This document shows, in pieces, positions 35,003 to 44,231 of a stretch of 64,000 nucleotides of DNA. The position numbers and the translations under genes are program-made. Within the stretch, counting starts at the first letter, position 1, and every line of letters starts with the position of its first letter. This DNA comes from Acidimicrobiia bacterium (GTDB lineage Bacteria; Actinomycetota; Acidimicrobiia; Acidimicrobiales; Bin134): positions 62,001 through 126,000 of the forward strand of contig JAJDYU010000085.1 in NCBI GenBank assembly GCA_022825005.1. The letters are read 5' to 3'. The notes under the pieces were generated by a model that was not told the DNA's origin, made no database searches, and saw only the letters and a program-made list of their open reading frames with translations.

Positions 35003-35197
35003 ATGGCAGAACGAGAGCAGATCAAAAAGCCGGCACCTCAGCGAGAGGAGTCGGAGGTCGAAGACGCCCCCGCAACCTCGGGACAAGGCGAGGAGTTGAA
35101 GGCCGAGCTCGACGAGCTGCTGGACGAGATCGACGAGGTGCTGGAGTCCAACGCTGAAGACTTCGTGAAGTCATATATCCAAAAGGGCGGACAGTAG
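35003..35197 (+). CDS. pup: Prokaryotic ubiquitin-like protein Pup
   Basis: 64 residues from the ATG at 35003. Typical of Pup: charged disordered N-terminus, helical middle (EELKAELDELLDEIDEVLE), the NAEDFVKSYIQKGGQ end and the final Gly-Gly-Gln. The terminal Gln must be deamidated by Dop before ligation to lysines by PafA. A ribosome site (AAGGGGACG) precedes the start. It is followed by prcB after 16 bases. Confidence 0.97.
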   Translation: MAEREQIKKPAPQREESEVEDAPATSGQGEELKAELDELLDEIDEVLESNAEDFVKSYIQKGGQ

Positions 35198-35213
35198 CGG
35201 TAGTCTGCAAACT

Positions 35214-36014
35214 GTGACGTTGCCCCTCTTTGAAGCCGGGGGCGACCCGGGCCCCAACTTTGCGGAGTTGCTTCGGTCCAAGGGGCTGGTCCCGCCAGTG
35301 CCCGACGTCCCGGCTGCCGACACGGTCATCTCCCATGCCACCACGGTGGTGGCAATTCGCTGCCACCAGGGGGTAGTGATGGCCGGTGACCGCCGGGCAA
35401 CCGCCGGACACCTCATCAGCCACCGGACGATCGAGAAGGTATATCCCGCCGACCACTACTCCGGGGTGGCCATCGCCGGAGCCGCGGGACCCGCCATGGA
35501 GATGGTTCGGCTGTTCCAGTTGCAGCTCGAGCACTATGAGAAGGTGGAGGGGAAGGCTCTAAGCCTGGATGGCAAGGCCAACCAGCTCGGAATGATGGTA
35601 CGGAACAACCTGCCTGCGGCGATGCAGGGATTTGCGGTGGTTCCGCTCTTCGCGGGATATGACACCAACCGCGAAGTCGGACGCCTGTTCCAGTACGACG
35701 TCACCGGAGGCCGCTATGAGGAGCGGGAGTATGCAGTGGGAGGATCGGGGAGCCTCCACGCTGGGACGGTGATCAAGCTGGGCTACCGACCGGATGCCGA
35801 TGCCGATGAGATGATCGACTTGGCGGTGTCGGCATTGTTTCGCACCGCGGAGGAGGACTCGGCTACCGGCGGCCCTGATCTGGTGCGGGGGATATACCCG
35901 GTGGTGGCGGTCATAGGGTCCGATGGTTTCGAGAGGGTGGCCGATGCCGATGTAGAAGCCCGATTCCGCGACCTCTTGGCCAGTCTGGAGAACCGAGGGG
36001 GTGATTCACAGTGA
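35214..36014 (+). CDS. prcB: 20S proteasome beta subunit
   Basis: 266 residues, GTG start. The propeptide runs to residue 42. The mature N-terminal nucleophile is Thr43 in SHATTVVAIRC, with GVVMAGDRRATAG giving the catalytic Asp and Lys-equivalent region, and GSGSLHAGTVIK in the second half. It forms the proteolytic inner rings. Its stop overlaps the start of prcA by 4 bp, which fits equal production of the two subunits. Confidence 0.97.
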   Translation: MTLPLFEAGGDPGPNFAELLRSKGLVPPVPDVPAADTVISHATTVVAIRCHQGVVMAGDRRATAGHLISHRTIEKVYPADHYSGVAIAGAAGPAMEMVRLFQLQLEHYEKVEGKALSLDGKANQLGMMVRNNLPAAMQGFAVVPLFAGYDTNREVGRLFQYDVTGGRYEEREYAVGGSGSLHAGTVIKLGYRPDADADEMIDLAVSALFRTAEEDSATGGPDLVRGIYPVVAVIGSDGFERVADADVEARFRDLLASLENRGGDSQ

Positions 36015-36688
36015 CCATGCCCTTCTACGTTGCCCCCGAGCAGCTGATGAAGGATCGGGCCGACTTCGCCCGCAAGGGAATTGCCCGAGGCCGGGCTCTA
36101 ACCGCGCTCAGCGTTCGCGACGGAATCCTGATTTGTGCCGAGAACCGGTCGAACACCCTGCGCAAGGTTAGTGAGATCTACGACCGCATCGCATTTGCCG
36201 GTGTGGGCCGCTACAACGAGTTCGACCAGCTCCGAATCGCCGGTGTGCGCCATGCCGACCTCAAGGGCTACACCTACAGCCGCGACGACGTGGATGCCCG
36301 GAGCCTGGCCAACCAGTACGCCCAAGTACTGGGCCAGACCTTCACCCATGAGATGAAGCCAATGGAAGTGGAGATCCTGGTAGCGGAGGTGGCCACTGAG
36401 TCCGACGGGGATCAGATGTTCCACGTTCTCTACGACGGCACGGTGAACGACGAATCCGGCTACACCGTGCTGGGGGGTGAGGCCGATTCCATCGCCGATC
36501 GGCTGGGCGAGGCCTACGACCAGGACTGGGAGGTTGGCGACGCGATCCAAGCGGCGGCGGCGGCACTTTCCGGCGAGGAGCGAACTCTGGAGGCCGATGA
36601 CCTGGAGGTGGCCATCCTGGTGCGGGAGACCGGGAGGCGGGCGTTCCAGAGAATCGAAGGCGACGAGCTGGCCGGGCTCTTGGGCTGA
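36011..36688 (+). CDS. prcA: 20S proteasome alpha subunit
   Basis: 225 residues from the GTG at 36011, or 223 from the ATG at 36017. The N-terminal signature is [25 protein letters not shown], which gates the axial pore. Alpha-fold segments include [33 protein letters not shown] and [20 protein letters not shown]. There is no N-terminal nucleophile. The C-terminus is acidic. ARC docks its GQYL tail in the pockets formed by these subunits. Confidence 0.96.
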   Translation: MTMPFYVAPEQLMKDRADFARKGIARGRALTALSVRDGILICAENRSNTLRKVSEIYDRIAFAGVGRYNEFDQLRIAGVRHADLKGYTYSRDDVDARSLANQYAQVLGQTFTHEMKPMEVEILVAEVATESDGDQMFHVLYDGTVNDESGYTVLGGEADSIADRLGEAYDQDWEVGDAIQAAAAALSGEERTLEADDLEVAILVRETGRRAFQRIEGDELAGLLG

Positions 36689-36725
36689 TGGAACAGCGGG
36701 CTTCCGTCATGGGGAACGGGTAGAC

Positions 36726-38084
36726 ATGGAGCGGCGGATCTTCGGGATCGAGAACGAATACGGCGTCACGTGCGCGCTTCGGGGTCATCGCCGGCTGAGC
36801 CCTGACGAGGTGGCTAGATACTTGTTCCGCCGAGTTGTGTCCTGGGGGCGCAGCAGCAACGTCTTTCTGGTCAACGGGGCCCGGCTGTATCTGGACGTTG
36901 GCTCGCATCCCGAATACGCCACTCCAGAGTGCGATTCGGTCTATGACCTGGTGGCCCACGACAAGGCCGGCGAGCGCATCCTGGAGACGCTCATCGAGAG
37001 CGCGGAGCAGCGTCTTCGCGAAGAGGGGATCCAGGGGGACATCTACCTATTCAAGAACAACACCGATTCGGCCGGCAACAGCTACGGCTGCCACGAGAAC
37101 TACCTCACCAGCCGGCGGGATGATTTTTCTGAGTATGCCGAAGTGCTTATTCCGTTCTTGGTCAGCCGCCAGATCTATGCCGGGGCTGGCAAGGTCCTCC
37201 AGACCGCCCGGGGCGCGACCTACTGCATAAGCCAAAGGGCAGAGCACATCTGGGAAGGGGTCTCCAGCGCGACCACCCGGTCACGGCCCATCATCAATAC
37301 CCGCGACGAACCCCACGCCGACGCTGAGCGATTCCGGAGGCTGCATGTGATCGTGGGGGACTCGAACATGAGCGAGTACGCCACCTTCTTGAAAACAGGC
37401 GCTACCAGCATTTTGCTGCGGATGCTGGAGGATCCCTCGGTCGCGCTGCGGGACATGACACTGGACAACCCCATCAGGGCCATCAGAGAGATCAGCCATG
37501 ACCCAACGTGCACTCGGCGGATACGGCTGGCCAGCGGACGCGAGGTTAGCGCGCTCGATATCCAGTCCGAATACCTCGACCGGGCGCTCAAGTACGCCGA
37601 CAGCCGCGAACTGGAGCCGCAGGACAAGCAGTCCCTGCAAATGTGGGAGCACTGCCTTACCCAAATCGCAGACGACCCGCTCGGCCTCAGCCGGGAATGC
37701 GACTGGGTCATGAAGTTTCATCTGGTTGAGGCGTATCGGCAGCGACACGATCTGAGGCTCAGCGATCCTCGGGTGGCCCTGCTGGATCTTCAGTACCACG
37801 ATGTGAATCGGTCGCGCAGCCTCTTCTACCGGATGCAGAACCGGGGCATGGCCGAGCGGATGTGCGTGGACGAGGAGATCGGCCATGCAGTGGAGAATCC
37901 GCCGGCTACCACTCGTGCCCGACTGCGGGGAGAGTTCATTCGGAGGGCCAAGGAGCGCAAGCGGGATTACACAGTGGACTGGGTGCATCTGAAGCTCAAC
38001 GACCAGGCCCAGCGGACCGTTCTCTGCAAGGACCCGTTCCGAGCCTATGACGAGCGGGTGGAAAAGCTGATCGAATCCCTGTGA
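36726..38084 (+). CDS. pafA: Pup-protein ligase
   Basis: 452 residues from the ATG at 36726, 37 bases after prcA. Key elements are [14 protein letters not shown] (catalytic Glu and ATP site), [51 protein letters not shown] and [22 protein letters not shown]. It attaches deamidated Pup to substrate lysines. Related to dop in sequence through most of its length, but with different loops. Usual length for the family. Confidence 0.96.
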   Translation: MERRIFGIENEYGVTCALRGHRRLSPDEVARYLFRRVVSWGRSSNVFLVNGARLYLDVGSHPEYATPECDSVYDLVAHDKAGERILETLIESAEQRLREEGIQGDIYLFKNNTDSAGNSYGCHENYLTSRRDDFSEYAEVLIPFLVSRQIYAGAGKVLQTARGATYCISQRAEHIWEGVSSATTRSRPIINTRDEPHADAERFRRLHVIVGDSNMSEYATFLKTGATSILLRMLEDPSVALRDMTLDNPIRAIREISHDPTCTRRIRLASGREVSALDIQSEYLDRALKYADSRELEPQDKQSLQMWEHCLTQIADDPLGLSRECDWVMKFHLVEAYRQRHDLRLSDPRVALLDLQYHDVNRSRSLFYRMQNRGMAERMCVDEEIGHAVENPPATTRARLRGEFIRRAKERKRDYTVDWVHLKLNDQAQRTVLCKDPFRAYDERVEKLIESL

Positions 38085-38100
38085 TGCCCACGTCGCGCTG

Positions 38101-39066
38101 ATGGCTGCCGTGTCCAGGAGGAAGCCGGAACAAGTCAGACTGGAGCGCCTGCTTCGACTCATCGCCGCGCTGATCGACACGCCTCGCTTTCTCTCCATCG
38201 AGGAGATCCACAGGAGAGTGGGTGTCTCCCGCGGAGACGACTCAGCGGGCTACCCAGAGAACGGAGCAGCGGCCAAAAGAGCCTTTCATCGGGACATGAA
38301 CGAATTGGCTGATGCCGGTATCCCGGTTATCTCTGGACCGGTTCCCGGCCAGGAGCGGGAGACTTGGGGCTACCGCATCCGCAAACAGGACTACTCGCTT
38401 CCGGAGATGGACTTCGAGGCCGACGAGCTCGCCGCGCTGCACCGGGCTGCCACCGCGGTCCGGTTCGACGGGGTCTCAGGGTCGGAGGCGCTTTGGAAGC
38501 TGGGCGGGAGAGTGGGAGAGGGAACCGAGGCCGAGCTGGCCGCGGTTCCGGTTCATCCTTCTCTAGCCGATCTGTTCCAGGGGGTCACCGAGCAGCGCGT
38601 GGCAGAGTTCGCCTACGGGGGACAGATCCGCGCCGTTGAGCCGTGGACCCTGGCCTTTGATCAAGGCCACTGGTACATGGTGGGCCATGACCGATCACGC
38701 GACGACAAGCGCACCTTTCGGGTGGACCGGATCGAGAGCAATGTCACTCTGGGTAGCCCAGGTGAATTCCAACAGCCCGAAAACACCCCTGGCTGGGTGC
38801 CGATCCAGCCCTGGAAGTTCGGATCCGACCCGCCAGCTCTCGCCCGCCTAAGGGTCGACCCGGAACAGACCGTGTGGGCCGCTCGGCGCCTTGGTCAGGA
38901 ACCTGCGGAGAAGGACGAAGACGGGTCGGCGGTGTTTGAGGTGGTTGTGCGCAGTCCAGAAGCTTTCCGGTCCCTGGTCTTGGAATTTCTCGAACACGCC
39001 GAGATTCTCAGCCCCCCGGAATTGCGTTCCGACATGGTGTCCTGGCTCGAGGAGATCAGCCAATGA
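38101..39066 (+). CDS. pafB: WYL-domain transcription regulator PafB
   Basis: 321 residues. An HTH-type N-terminus (RLIAALIDTPRFLSIEEIHRRVGVS) precedes a WYL domain (EPWTLAFDQGHWYMVGHDRSRDDKRTFRVDRI) and a C-terminal WCX-like domain. PafB with PafC forms a heterodimer that activates DNA-damage genes independently of LexA in mycobacteria; the same role is inferred. It overlaps pafC by 4 bp. Confidence 0.93.
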   Translation: MAAVSRRKPEQVRLERLLRLIAALIDTPRFLSIEEIHRRVGVSRGDDSAGYPENGAAAKRAFHRDMNELADAGIPVISGPVPGQERETWGYRIRKQDYSLPEMDFEADELAALHRAATAVRFDGVSGSEALWKLGGRVGEGTEAELAAVPVHPSLADLFQGVTEQRVAEFAYGGQIRAVEPWTLAFDQGHWYMVGHDRSRDDKRTFRVDRIESNVTLGSPGEFQQPENTPGWVPIQPWKFGSDPPALARLRVDPEQTVWAARRLGQEPAEKDEDGSAVFEVVVRSPEAFRSLVLEFLEHAEILSPPELRSDMVSWLEEISQ

Positions 39067-40019
39067 GTCGGCTGAGCGCGGGGGATCGGCTGAGGCGGAT
39101 GCTAGAGCTTGTTCCCTGGGTGATGTCCCAAGGCGGCGCGGAGCTGGTCGAGATTTCCCAGCGGTTCGACTATCCCGAGGCAGAGCTCAGAGAGGATCTG
39201 GTGAGGGTGTTGTTTGTGGTGGGGCTGCATCCCTTCACCCCAGATGAGCTGATATATGTGATGGGCTTGGATGAAGAGGACAACGGCGGTTGGGTGGCGA
39301 TCAGCAACGCCGACTACTTCTCCCGTCCGCTGCGACTGACTCCCGGTCAGGCTCTCGGATTGATCGGGGCCGGGGAGGCATTGCTGTCTGGGGCCGATCC
39401 CGATGGCCCTTTGAGCCGGGGACTGGCCAAGTTGTCCGCTGGTCTGGGGGTGAGCGTCGGGGAGGAGTTGGCCGTGAAGCTGGGGGAGTCGGCCGAGGAA
39501 TGGGTTGACCCGCTGCTGGCTGCGACCGCAGATCGCCGCCAAGTGCGTATCCGTTATTTCAGCTACGGGAGAGGGCAGGAATCTGATCGCATCGTTCACC
39601 CGTACAGGGTTTTTTCTGAGATGGGCAACTGGTATTTGCAGGGCCACTGCCAGCAGGCCGAAGGGGTGAGGGTGTTTCGCATCGACCGGATCAGATCTCT
39701 TGAAACGATAGAGGCATTTTTCGACTTGCCTGATGAGACGCACAGTCGGTCGGCCTTTGAGGCCCGGTCGAGCGACCCCCGAGTTGTTCTGCGTCTGGCC
39801 CCGGGCAGCTCATGGGCCATCGAGAAGTATCCGACTGAGGAACAGGCAGTCCTCGACAGCGGCGAGATCGATGCCACTTTGCCGGTGAGCCAGATCAGCC
39901 GGCTGGAGCGGCTGTTGCTACAACTCGGGCCCCAAGCCGAGTTACGAAGCGCTGATCCGCCGGTAGCCGCTGACCAGGCCCGAGTTGCTGCCCAGCGGGT
40001 GCTGGCCAGGTACCGCTAG
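39063..40019 (+). CDS. pafC: WYL-domain transcription regulator PafC
   Basis: 318 residues. HTH-like N-terminus (GDRLRRMLELVPWVMSQGGAELVEISQRFDY), then a WYL domain (RQVRIRYFSYGRGQESDRIVHPYRVFSEMGNWYLQGHCQQAEGVRVFRIDRI) in family style. Partner of PafB. Stop codon 14 bases before lepB. Confidence 0.93.
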   Translation: MSRLSAGDRLRRMLELVPWVMSQGGAELVEISQRFDYPEAELREDLVRVLFVVGLHPFTPDELIYVMGLDEEDNGGWVAISNADYFSRPLRLTPGQALGLIGAGEALLSGADPDGPLSRGLAKLSAGLGVSVGEELAVKLGESAEEWVDPLLAATADRRQVRIRYFSYGRGQESDRIVHPYRVFSEMGNWYLQGHCQQAEGVRVFRIDRIRSLETIEAFFDLPDETHSRSAFEARSSDPRVVLRLAPGSSWAIEKYPTEEQAVLDSGEIDATLPVSQISRLERLLLQLGPQAELRSADPPVAADQARVAAQRVLARYR

Positions 40020-40033
40020 GGGAACCGCGGAGC

Positions 40034-40681
40034 ATGAGCATCGATCAGCCGGAGCACCTTGTGGCGCCGGAAGCCGGTTCAGCCCCTGCTGACGGCGAAG
40101 AAGGGGAAGCGAACGGCAGGAGGGAGAAGTCCACTGCCCGCGTCATTGCGGAATGGGTGGCGGTTTTGGCCGGTGCGCTGGTGCTAGCCCTGGTACTGCG
40201 GTCCGTGCTGTTCCAGGCCTATTACATCCGGTTCACCTCCATGGAGCCCACGCTGGGCAATGGCGATCGAGTTCTGGTGAACAAGCTGGGCTACGACATC
40301 GGCGATGTCGACCGCGGTGACCTGGTGGTTTTCGAGCGACCCCGGGGAGTGAGCGGCCGGCAGGAGGACGATCTCATCAAGCGGGTCATCGCCCTCCCTG
40401 GCGAGGTCATCGCGTTTGTCGAAGGGGATGTGTACGTCGATGGGCGGCGGCTCCATGAGCCCTATTTGGAATCGTCGGGAATCACCACCGGCAGGATGCC
40501 CTCAGGGTGCGCCGCGATTGTGGACGAGGGATGTTTGATCGGGGCGGGAGAGGTGTTCGTTATGGGCGACAACCGGCCTAACTCCACCGACAGCCGAACG
40601 TTCGGCCCGATCTCCGAAGACCTGATCGTGGGCCATGCCTTCCTGCGACTTTGGCCGATGACGGACTTCGGCCGCTTGTAG
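40034..40681 (+). CDS. lepB: Signal peptidase I
   Basis: 215 residues. The N-terminal membrane helix (VAVLAGALVLALVLRSVL) leads to FTSMEPTL with catalytic Ser69, then the general base Lys116 in LIKRVIALPGE, and the GDNRPNSTDSRTFGPI box. All S26 family motifs are present. It removes signal peptides from secreted proteins. It lies between pafC and the minus-strand ABC gene, which separates the paf genes from tatA and tatC. Confidence 0.95.
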   Translation: MSIDQPEHLVAPEAGSAPADGEEGEANGRREKSTARVIAEWVAVLAGALVLALVLRSVLFQAYYIRFTSMEPTLGNGDRVLVNKLGYDIGDVDRGDLVVFERPRGVSGRQEDDLIKRVIALPGEVIAFVEGDVYVDGRRLHEPYLESSGITTGRMPSGCAAIVDEGCLIGAGEVFVMGDNRPNSTDSRTFGPISEDLIVGHAFLRLWPMTDFGRL

Positions 40682-40709
40682 CTCCCTAACGGGCGGTTGC
40701 GCTCCTGCT

Positions 40710-41567
40710 TCAGCGGTCGAAGTGATCGTGTCCGTGGCCGTGATCGCTGAAGACATGGAGGACACCGCCCTGGTGGCTCTTGTGTTCTCCGTGGAAGACG
40801 CAATCATCTTCGTCCCCGTGGGCCATCCGGAGGCCAAAAGCGTCTTGAAGGTTCTTGTTGGTGAGAACCTCAGTGGGGCTCCCCACCGCGATCAGCCGGT
40901 TCGCCAGGAGGAGGACTTGATCGCACAATTCGGCTTCGTCCATGTGGTGAGTGGAGATGACCACGATTCGGCCCATCTTGCGTTCCTCATCGATGATTCG
41001 GATAATCGCCTCCTGGCTGGGCATGTCCAAGCCGGTAATGGGCTCGTCCATCAAAAGCACGTCGGCATCGTGGGCTAGGGCCTGCGCAACCATCACCCGT
41101 TGGCGCTGACCGCCCGACAGCTCCCCGAACTGGCGCTTGCGCAGGTCGAGCACCTCCATGCGTTCGGCCGCGTCCTCGACAATGATCCGGTCCGCCGGTC
41201 CGAATCGCTTTACCAGTCCTCGATCGCGGAAGCGGGACATCCGCAACACATCGGAGACCGTCAAAGGCATCCATGCCCGCAGGCCGTGCTGCTGGGGCAC
41301 CAGTGCAACCGATTTTTCGGCGGGATGCGGGCTGATCGTCCCTTCCGAAGGCTTGACAAGGCCAGCTATCACTTTCAGCAAGGTGGTCTTCCCGGAGCCG
41401 TTGGCGCCGACCAGGGCGGTCGAGGAGGCGTGCTCCATTCGGCAGGTGATGCCCTGAAGGGCAACGTGGCCGTTGTTGTACTCTGCAACAACGTCGACGA
41501 GTTCCATGGGAGCCCTGTTTTGAGTGATCAGAGCCTTGTGGAATGCGGCTCTATCGGTCATGGTCAA
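40710..41567 (-). CDS. ABC transporter ATP-binding protein, metal-type, with His-rich tail
   Basis: 285 residues. Walker A is GANGSGKTTLL, the signature is LSGGQRQR, Walker B is VLLMDEPITGLD and the H-loop VVISTHHMDEAE, all complete. Overall it resembles ZnuC/manganese-type ATPases. The C-terminal 40 residues are rich in His, Asp and Cys (GEHKSHQGGVLHVFSDHGHGHDHFD), which suggests metal binding. No permease or solute-binding gene is next to it, so its transporter partner is elsewhere. Overlaps the diesterase gene by 4 bp. Confidence 0.82.
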   Translation of the reverse strand: MTMTDRAAFHKALITQNRAPMELVDVVAEYNNGHVALQGITCRMEHASSTALVGANGSGKTTLLKVIAGLVKPSEGTISPHPAEKSVALVPQQHGLRAWMPLTVSDVLRMSRFRDRGLVKRFGPADRIIVEDAAERMEVLDLRKRQFGELSGGQRQRVMVAQALAHDADVLLMDEPITGLDMPSQEAIIRIIDEERKMGRIVVISTHHMDEAELCDQVLLLANRLIAVGSPTEVLTNKNLQDAFGLRMAHGDEDDCVFHGEHKSHQGGVLHVFSDHGHGHDHFDR

Positions 41568-42340
41568 TCAGGGTACCAGTAGGACAGTGCATCCCCCATG
41601 CGGTCGACATGGTCGCTGTACACCGCGTCGATGCCCATTTCCATCAGCTCGTTGAGCACTCGGGGCTGCTGGGCGTCCCAGCCGAAGCACAGCACGCCGA
41701 AACGGTGGAACAAAGTGACCAAGCCGCCGGTCCAGTCGGTCTGATGAAGGTTCACCGAGTCGATCCCCGCATCGGCCAGTTCCGCTGCCCGCCGTTCCGG
41801 CCCGCGGTCCATGCGGCTCAGCCGGGTTGAGTTGCACAGCCGCACGTCGGGCCATCGCTCCCGCAGCCGGACCAGGGTGGCGACATCGGGGTGACACAGC
41901 CAAAGACGTGCCCGGAGATCTTTGCCGGTGCGGGCGGCGGCCGTGTCCACACTCTCGACTACCGCGGGGGCGGCGGCGGCATTCTTCAGGTCGAGCGAGA
42001 GGTCGAAGCCGGTGCCGCACTCGTTGAACAACTCAGCCAGGGTGGGAATGTGGTCGGGAAGTTCATCGCGGCGGCATTCCAGGATGGGGCGCTTGCGATG
42101 CCAGCGAGATGACCGGACCAGGCCATCGTGGTCGAGCACTGCCTGGCCGTCGGCTGTTACCCATACATCGCTTTCCAAGCCGGCGGCGCCCATCTCCAGC
42201 GCCAGTGAGAAGGCGGCCAGAGTGTTCTCCCGTTCGTGGGCTCGAGCACCCCGATGGGCGAATCCCAAAGGCGGGATTCGAAGAGGGGAGATCCGGGGAG
42301 GCACCCCTTCATCATTGGTGGCTGCCTCCGGCTCGGACAA
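41564..42340 (-). CDS. Glycerophosphodiester phosphodiesterase (second copy)
   Basis: 258 residues, TTG start. The GDPD residues are HRG at 29-31, EN at 38-39, E56 and D58 (GLESDVW) and H71 (LDHDG), all present. The barrel is complete to the end (GIDAVYSDHVDRMGDAL). It is not closely similar along the N-terminus to the copy at 5290. It starts before the ABC gene with a 4-bp overlap and faces away from tatA, 35 bases apart. Confidence 0.88.
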   Translation of the reverse strand: MSEPEAATNDEGVPPRISPLRIPPLGFAHRGARAHERENTLAAFSLALEMGAAGLESDVWVTADGQAVLDHDGLVRSSRWHRKRPILECRRDELPDHIPTLAELFNECGTGFDLSLDLKNAAAAPAVVESVDTAAARTGKDLRARLWLCHPDVATLVRLRERWPDVRLCNSTRLSRMDRGPERRAAELADAGIDSVNLHQTDWTGGLVTLFHRFGVLCFGWDAQQPRVLNELMEMGIDAVYSDHVDRMGDALSYWYPD

Positions 42341-42375
42341 CCTCAGAAAGCAAGTGGGGCGGTAGCCTCTTGGGG

Positions 42376-42699
42376 GTGGGCAACCTCGGATGGGCTGAAA
42401 TCGCGGTGATCGTGGTGGTGGCCCTTGTGGTGTTGGGACCCGACAAGCTGCCCGGCGCCGCCCGCCAGATCGGCAACGTCATGCGACAGGTTCGCAAGAT
42501 CTCCACGGGGTTCCAGCAAGAGTTGCAGAATGCCCTCGACGAGCCCATTGAGGAGGAGGCCCGTCGGAGAGGCCAAATTGCCGTCGAAGAGGGCAAGCAG
42601 GCCGACTACAAGCCGAGCGAGCCAGCGGCCCAAGCAGGCAACCAAGGCAGCGGACAAACCGGCCAACAGGCCTCTGATCAACCACGAAGCAGCCCGTGA
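42376..42699 (+). CDS. tatA: Sec-independent translocase subunit TatA/TatB
   Basis: 107 residues from the GTG at 42376 (a TTG at 42370 is also possible). A single membrane helix (WAEIAVIVVVALVVLGPDKLP) is followed by the amphipathic helix (AARQIGNVMRQVRKIS) and a polar, Gln/Ser-rich tail (QAGNQGSGQTGQQASDQP). LGPDKLP is the family hallmark. It overlaps tatC by 4 bp, and together they form the twin-arginine export system. Confidence 0.92.
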   Translation: MGNLGWAEIAVIVVVALVVLGPDKLPGAARQIGNVMRQVRKISTGFQQELQNALDEPIEEEARRRGQIAVEEGKQADYKPSEPAAQAGNQGSGQTGQQASDQPRSSP

Positions 42700-43559
42700 A
42701 CGACGCGGGGAAGAGCCGCGCCCGCTCACACGACGGGACCATGCCCTTGATGGAGCACCTGGTGGAGTTGCGCTCGCGGCTCATCAAGTGCATCTTGGCA
42801 GTAGTAGCCGGGGCAGTGGCCTGCTGGGTGCTCTATCCCCAGATCTTGGACCTGATGGTCCAGCCTTATTGCGACATTGTTCCCGAGCAGGCGGTGGCTG
42901 AGGAGGCTGCCCGACAGAACCTCTTCGGCGGATGCGAGCTGTTGGTACTTGATCCGCTAGAGCCGTTTTCGGTGCGGCTGACCGTTGCGGGCTATGGAGG
43001 GTTGACCTTGGCAATACCGGTGGTGCTCTGGCAGGTGTGGAGGTTTGTACAGCCCGGCCTCTATCCCCGTGAGCGTCGCCACGCGGCCGCTTTCACCGTG
43101 ATCGGCGCCCTCTTGTTCGCCCTGGGGGCTGGCTTGGCCTACTGGAGCATTCCCCGAGCACTCAAGTTCCTGGCCACCATCGGAGGCGAGGACATGGTTA
43201 CCGGCTTTTCGCCCGCCAAGTACCTGTCGTTCGTGATCAAGATGATGGCCGCATTCGGTATCGGCTTCGAGTTCCCCATTCTGCTGGTGTTCTTGCAGTT
43301 CGCGGGGATCATTCACTATCGACAGCTCATACGGTGGCGGCGGTTCGCCATTGTCGGCATTGTGGCTCTTGTGGCGGTGATAACCCCCAGCGGAGACCCA
43401 TTCACCCTGATGGTGCTGTCGGTGCCCATGTACTTGTTCTACGAGGCGGCTATCGGCATTGGCTGGCTGCGCGACCGCCGAGATCGCCGCGAGGCCACCG
43501 AAGAGGCCGCCGAAGATGCCCTTGAGGAGTCGCCGGCGGCAATGCCGGGCGAGGACTGA
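42696..43559 (+). CDS. tatC: Sec-independent translocase subunit TatC
   Basis: 287 residues. N-terminal MPLMEHLVELRSRLI is the characteristic start of the core; six hydrophobic segments follow with VLWQVWRFVQPGLYPRERR (the usual QxWxFxxPGLYxxER motif). The C-terminus is acidic and Ala/Glu-rich. It is the receptor for twin-arginine signal peptides. ATGA overlap with tatA. Confidence 0.95.
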   Translation: MNDAGKSRARSHDGTMPLMEHLVELRSRLIKCILAVVAGAVACWVLYPQILDLMVQPYCDIVPEQAVAEEAARQNLFGGCELLVLDPLEPFSVRLTVAGYGGLTLAIPVVLWQVWRFVQPGLYPRERRHAAAFTVIGALLFALGAGLAYWSIPRALKFLATIGGEDMVTGFSPAKYLSFVIKMMAAFGIGFEFPILLVFLQFAGIIHYRQLIRWRRFAIVGIVALVAVITPSGDPFTLMVLSVPMYLFYEAAIGIGWLRDRRDRREATEEAAEDALEESPAAMPGED

Positions 43560-43564
43560 GCGAC

Positions 43565-44176
43565 ATGGCCGTCCGGCGGGGGGAGGACTGGGGCGAAACC
43601 GGTGGCCTGGGGTCCGAAGGCGTGCTGGTTGACAGCGATGCCGATGCCCGGATGCTGATTGAGGAGGCCCGTCGGACCAATCGTCGGGTGCCTGAACTCG
43701 GGCTGCTGGGAGGCGATTTGTGCCGGACGCTCGGAGGACGGGGGGATGCTGCCGCCGTTCGCTCGCCGGAAGCCTGGCGGTTCCAAGTGGATCTGGGGGC
43801 GGTATTGCTGGACGGTCGGCTGTTCTGGTTCTGCGCTCACCTCGTTGCCCGAAAGAAGGGATGGGCGGGCGAGGTCCTCGTAGCCATGAATGCCGCCTGG
43901 CGGGGCACCTGGAATCTAGGTCCCAAGGCCCATCCGGGCGATGGACTGTTGGATATCTCCCACGGGCGGTTGTCGATTGGGGATCGGCTGCGAGCATTGC
44001 GCCGGGTCGGCACAGGGGATCACCTTCCCCATCCCCACATCCGCTATCACCGCACCAGCGCGTTCCAGGTGGAGTTCCGAGGGCCGCTGATGGTGGAGTT
44101 GGATGGTCAGCCGGTCCAGCGGGCCTCCAAATTGTCGATCCGGGTCGAGCCGGCCGCGCTTACGGTGGTGGTGTGA
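43565..44176 (+). CDS. Lipid-kinase-like (diacylglycerol kinase family) protein, small
   Basis: 203 residues, ATG five bases after tatC. The first half has PELGLLGGDLCRTLGG, similar to the kinase GGDGT region but with LCR in place of GTL. The second half resembles the C-terminal domain (VDLGAVLLDGRLFWFCAHLV, AHPGDGLLDI, LSIRVEPAALTVVV). The DAGK/YegS-like match is by pattern only. It lacks the full N-terminal domain, so it may be non-catalytic. Confidence 0.5.
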   Translation: MAVRRGEDWGETGGLGSEGVLVDSDADARMLIEEARRTNRRVPELGLLGGDLCRTLGGRGDAAAVRSPEAWRFQVDLGAVLLDGRLFWFCAHLVARKKGWAGEVLVAMNAAWRGTWNLGPKAHPGDGLLDISHGRLSIGDRLRALRRVGTGDHLPHPHIRYHRTSAFQVEFRGPLMVELDGQPVQRASKLSIRVEPAALTVVV

Positions 44177-44231
44177 CGGGCACGTTCGCGGATGCGCGAT
44201 AGGGGCCAGAAAGACCACTAGCATTCGCCCC

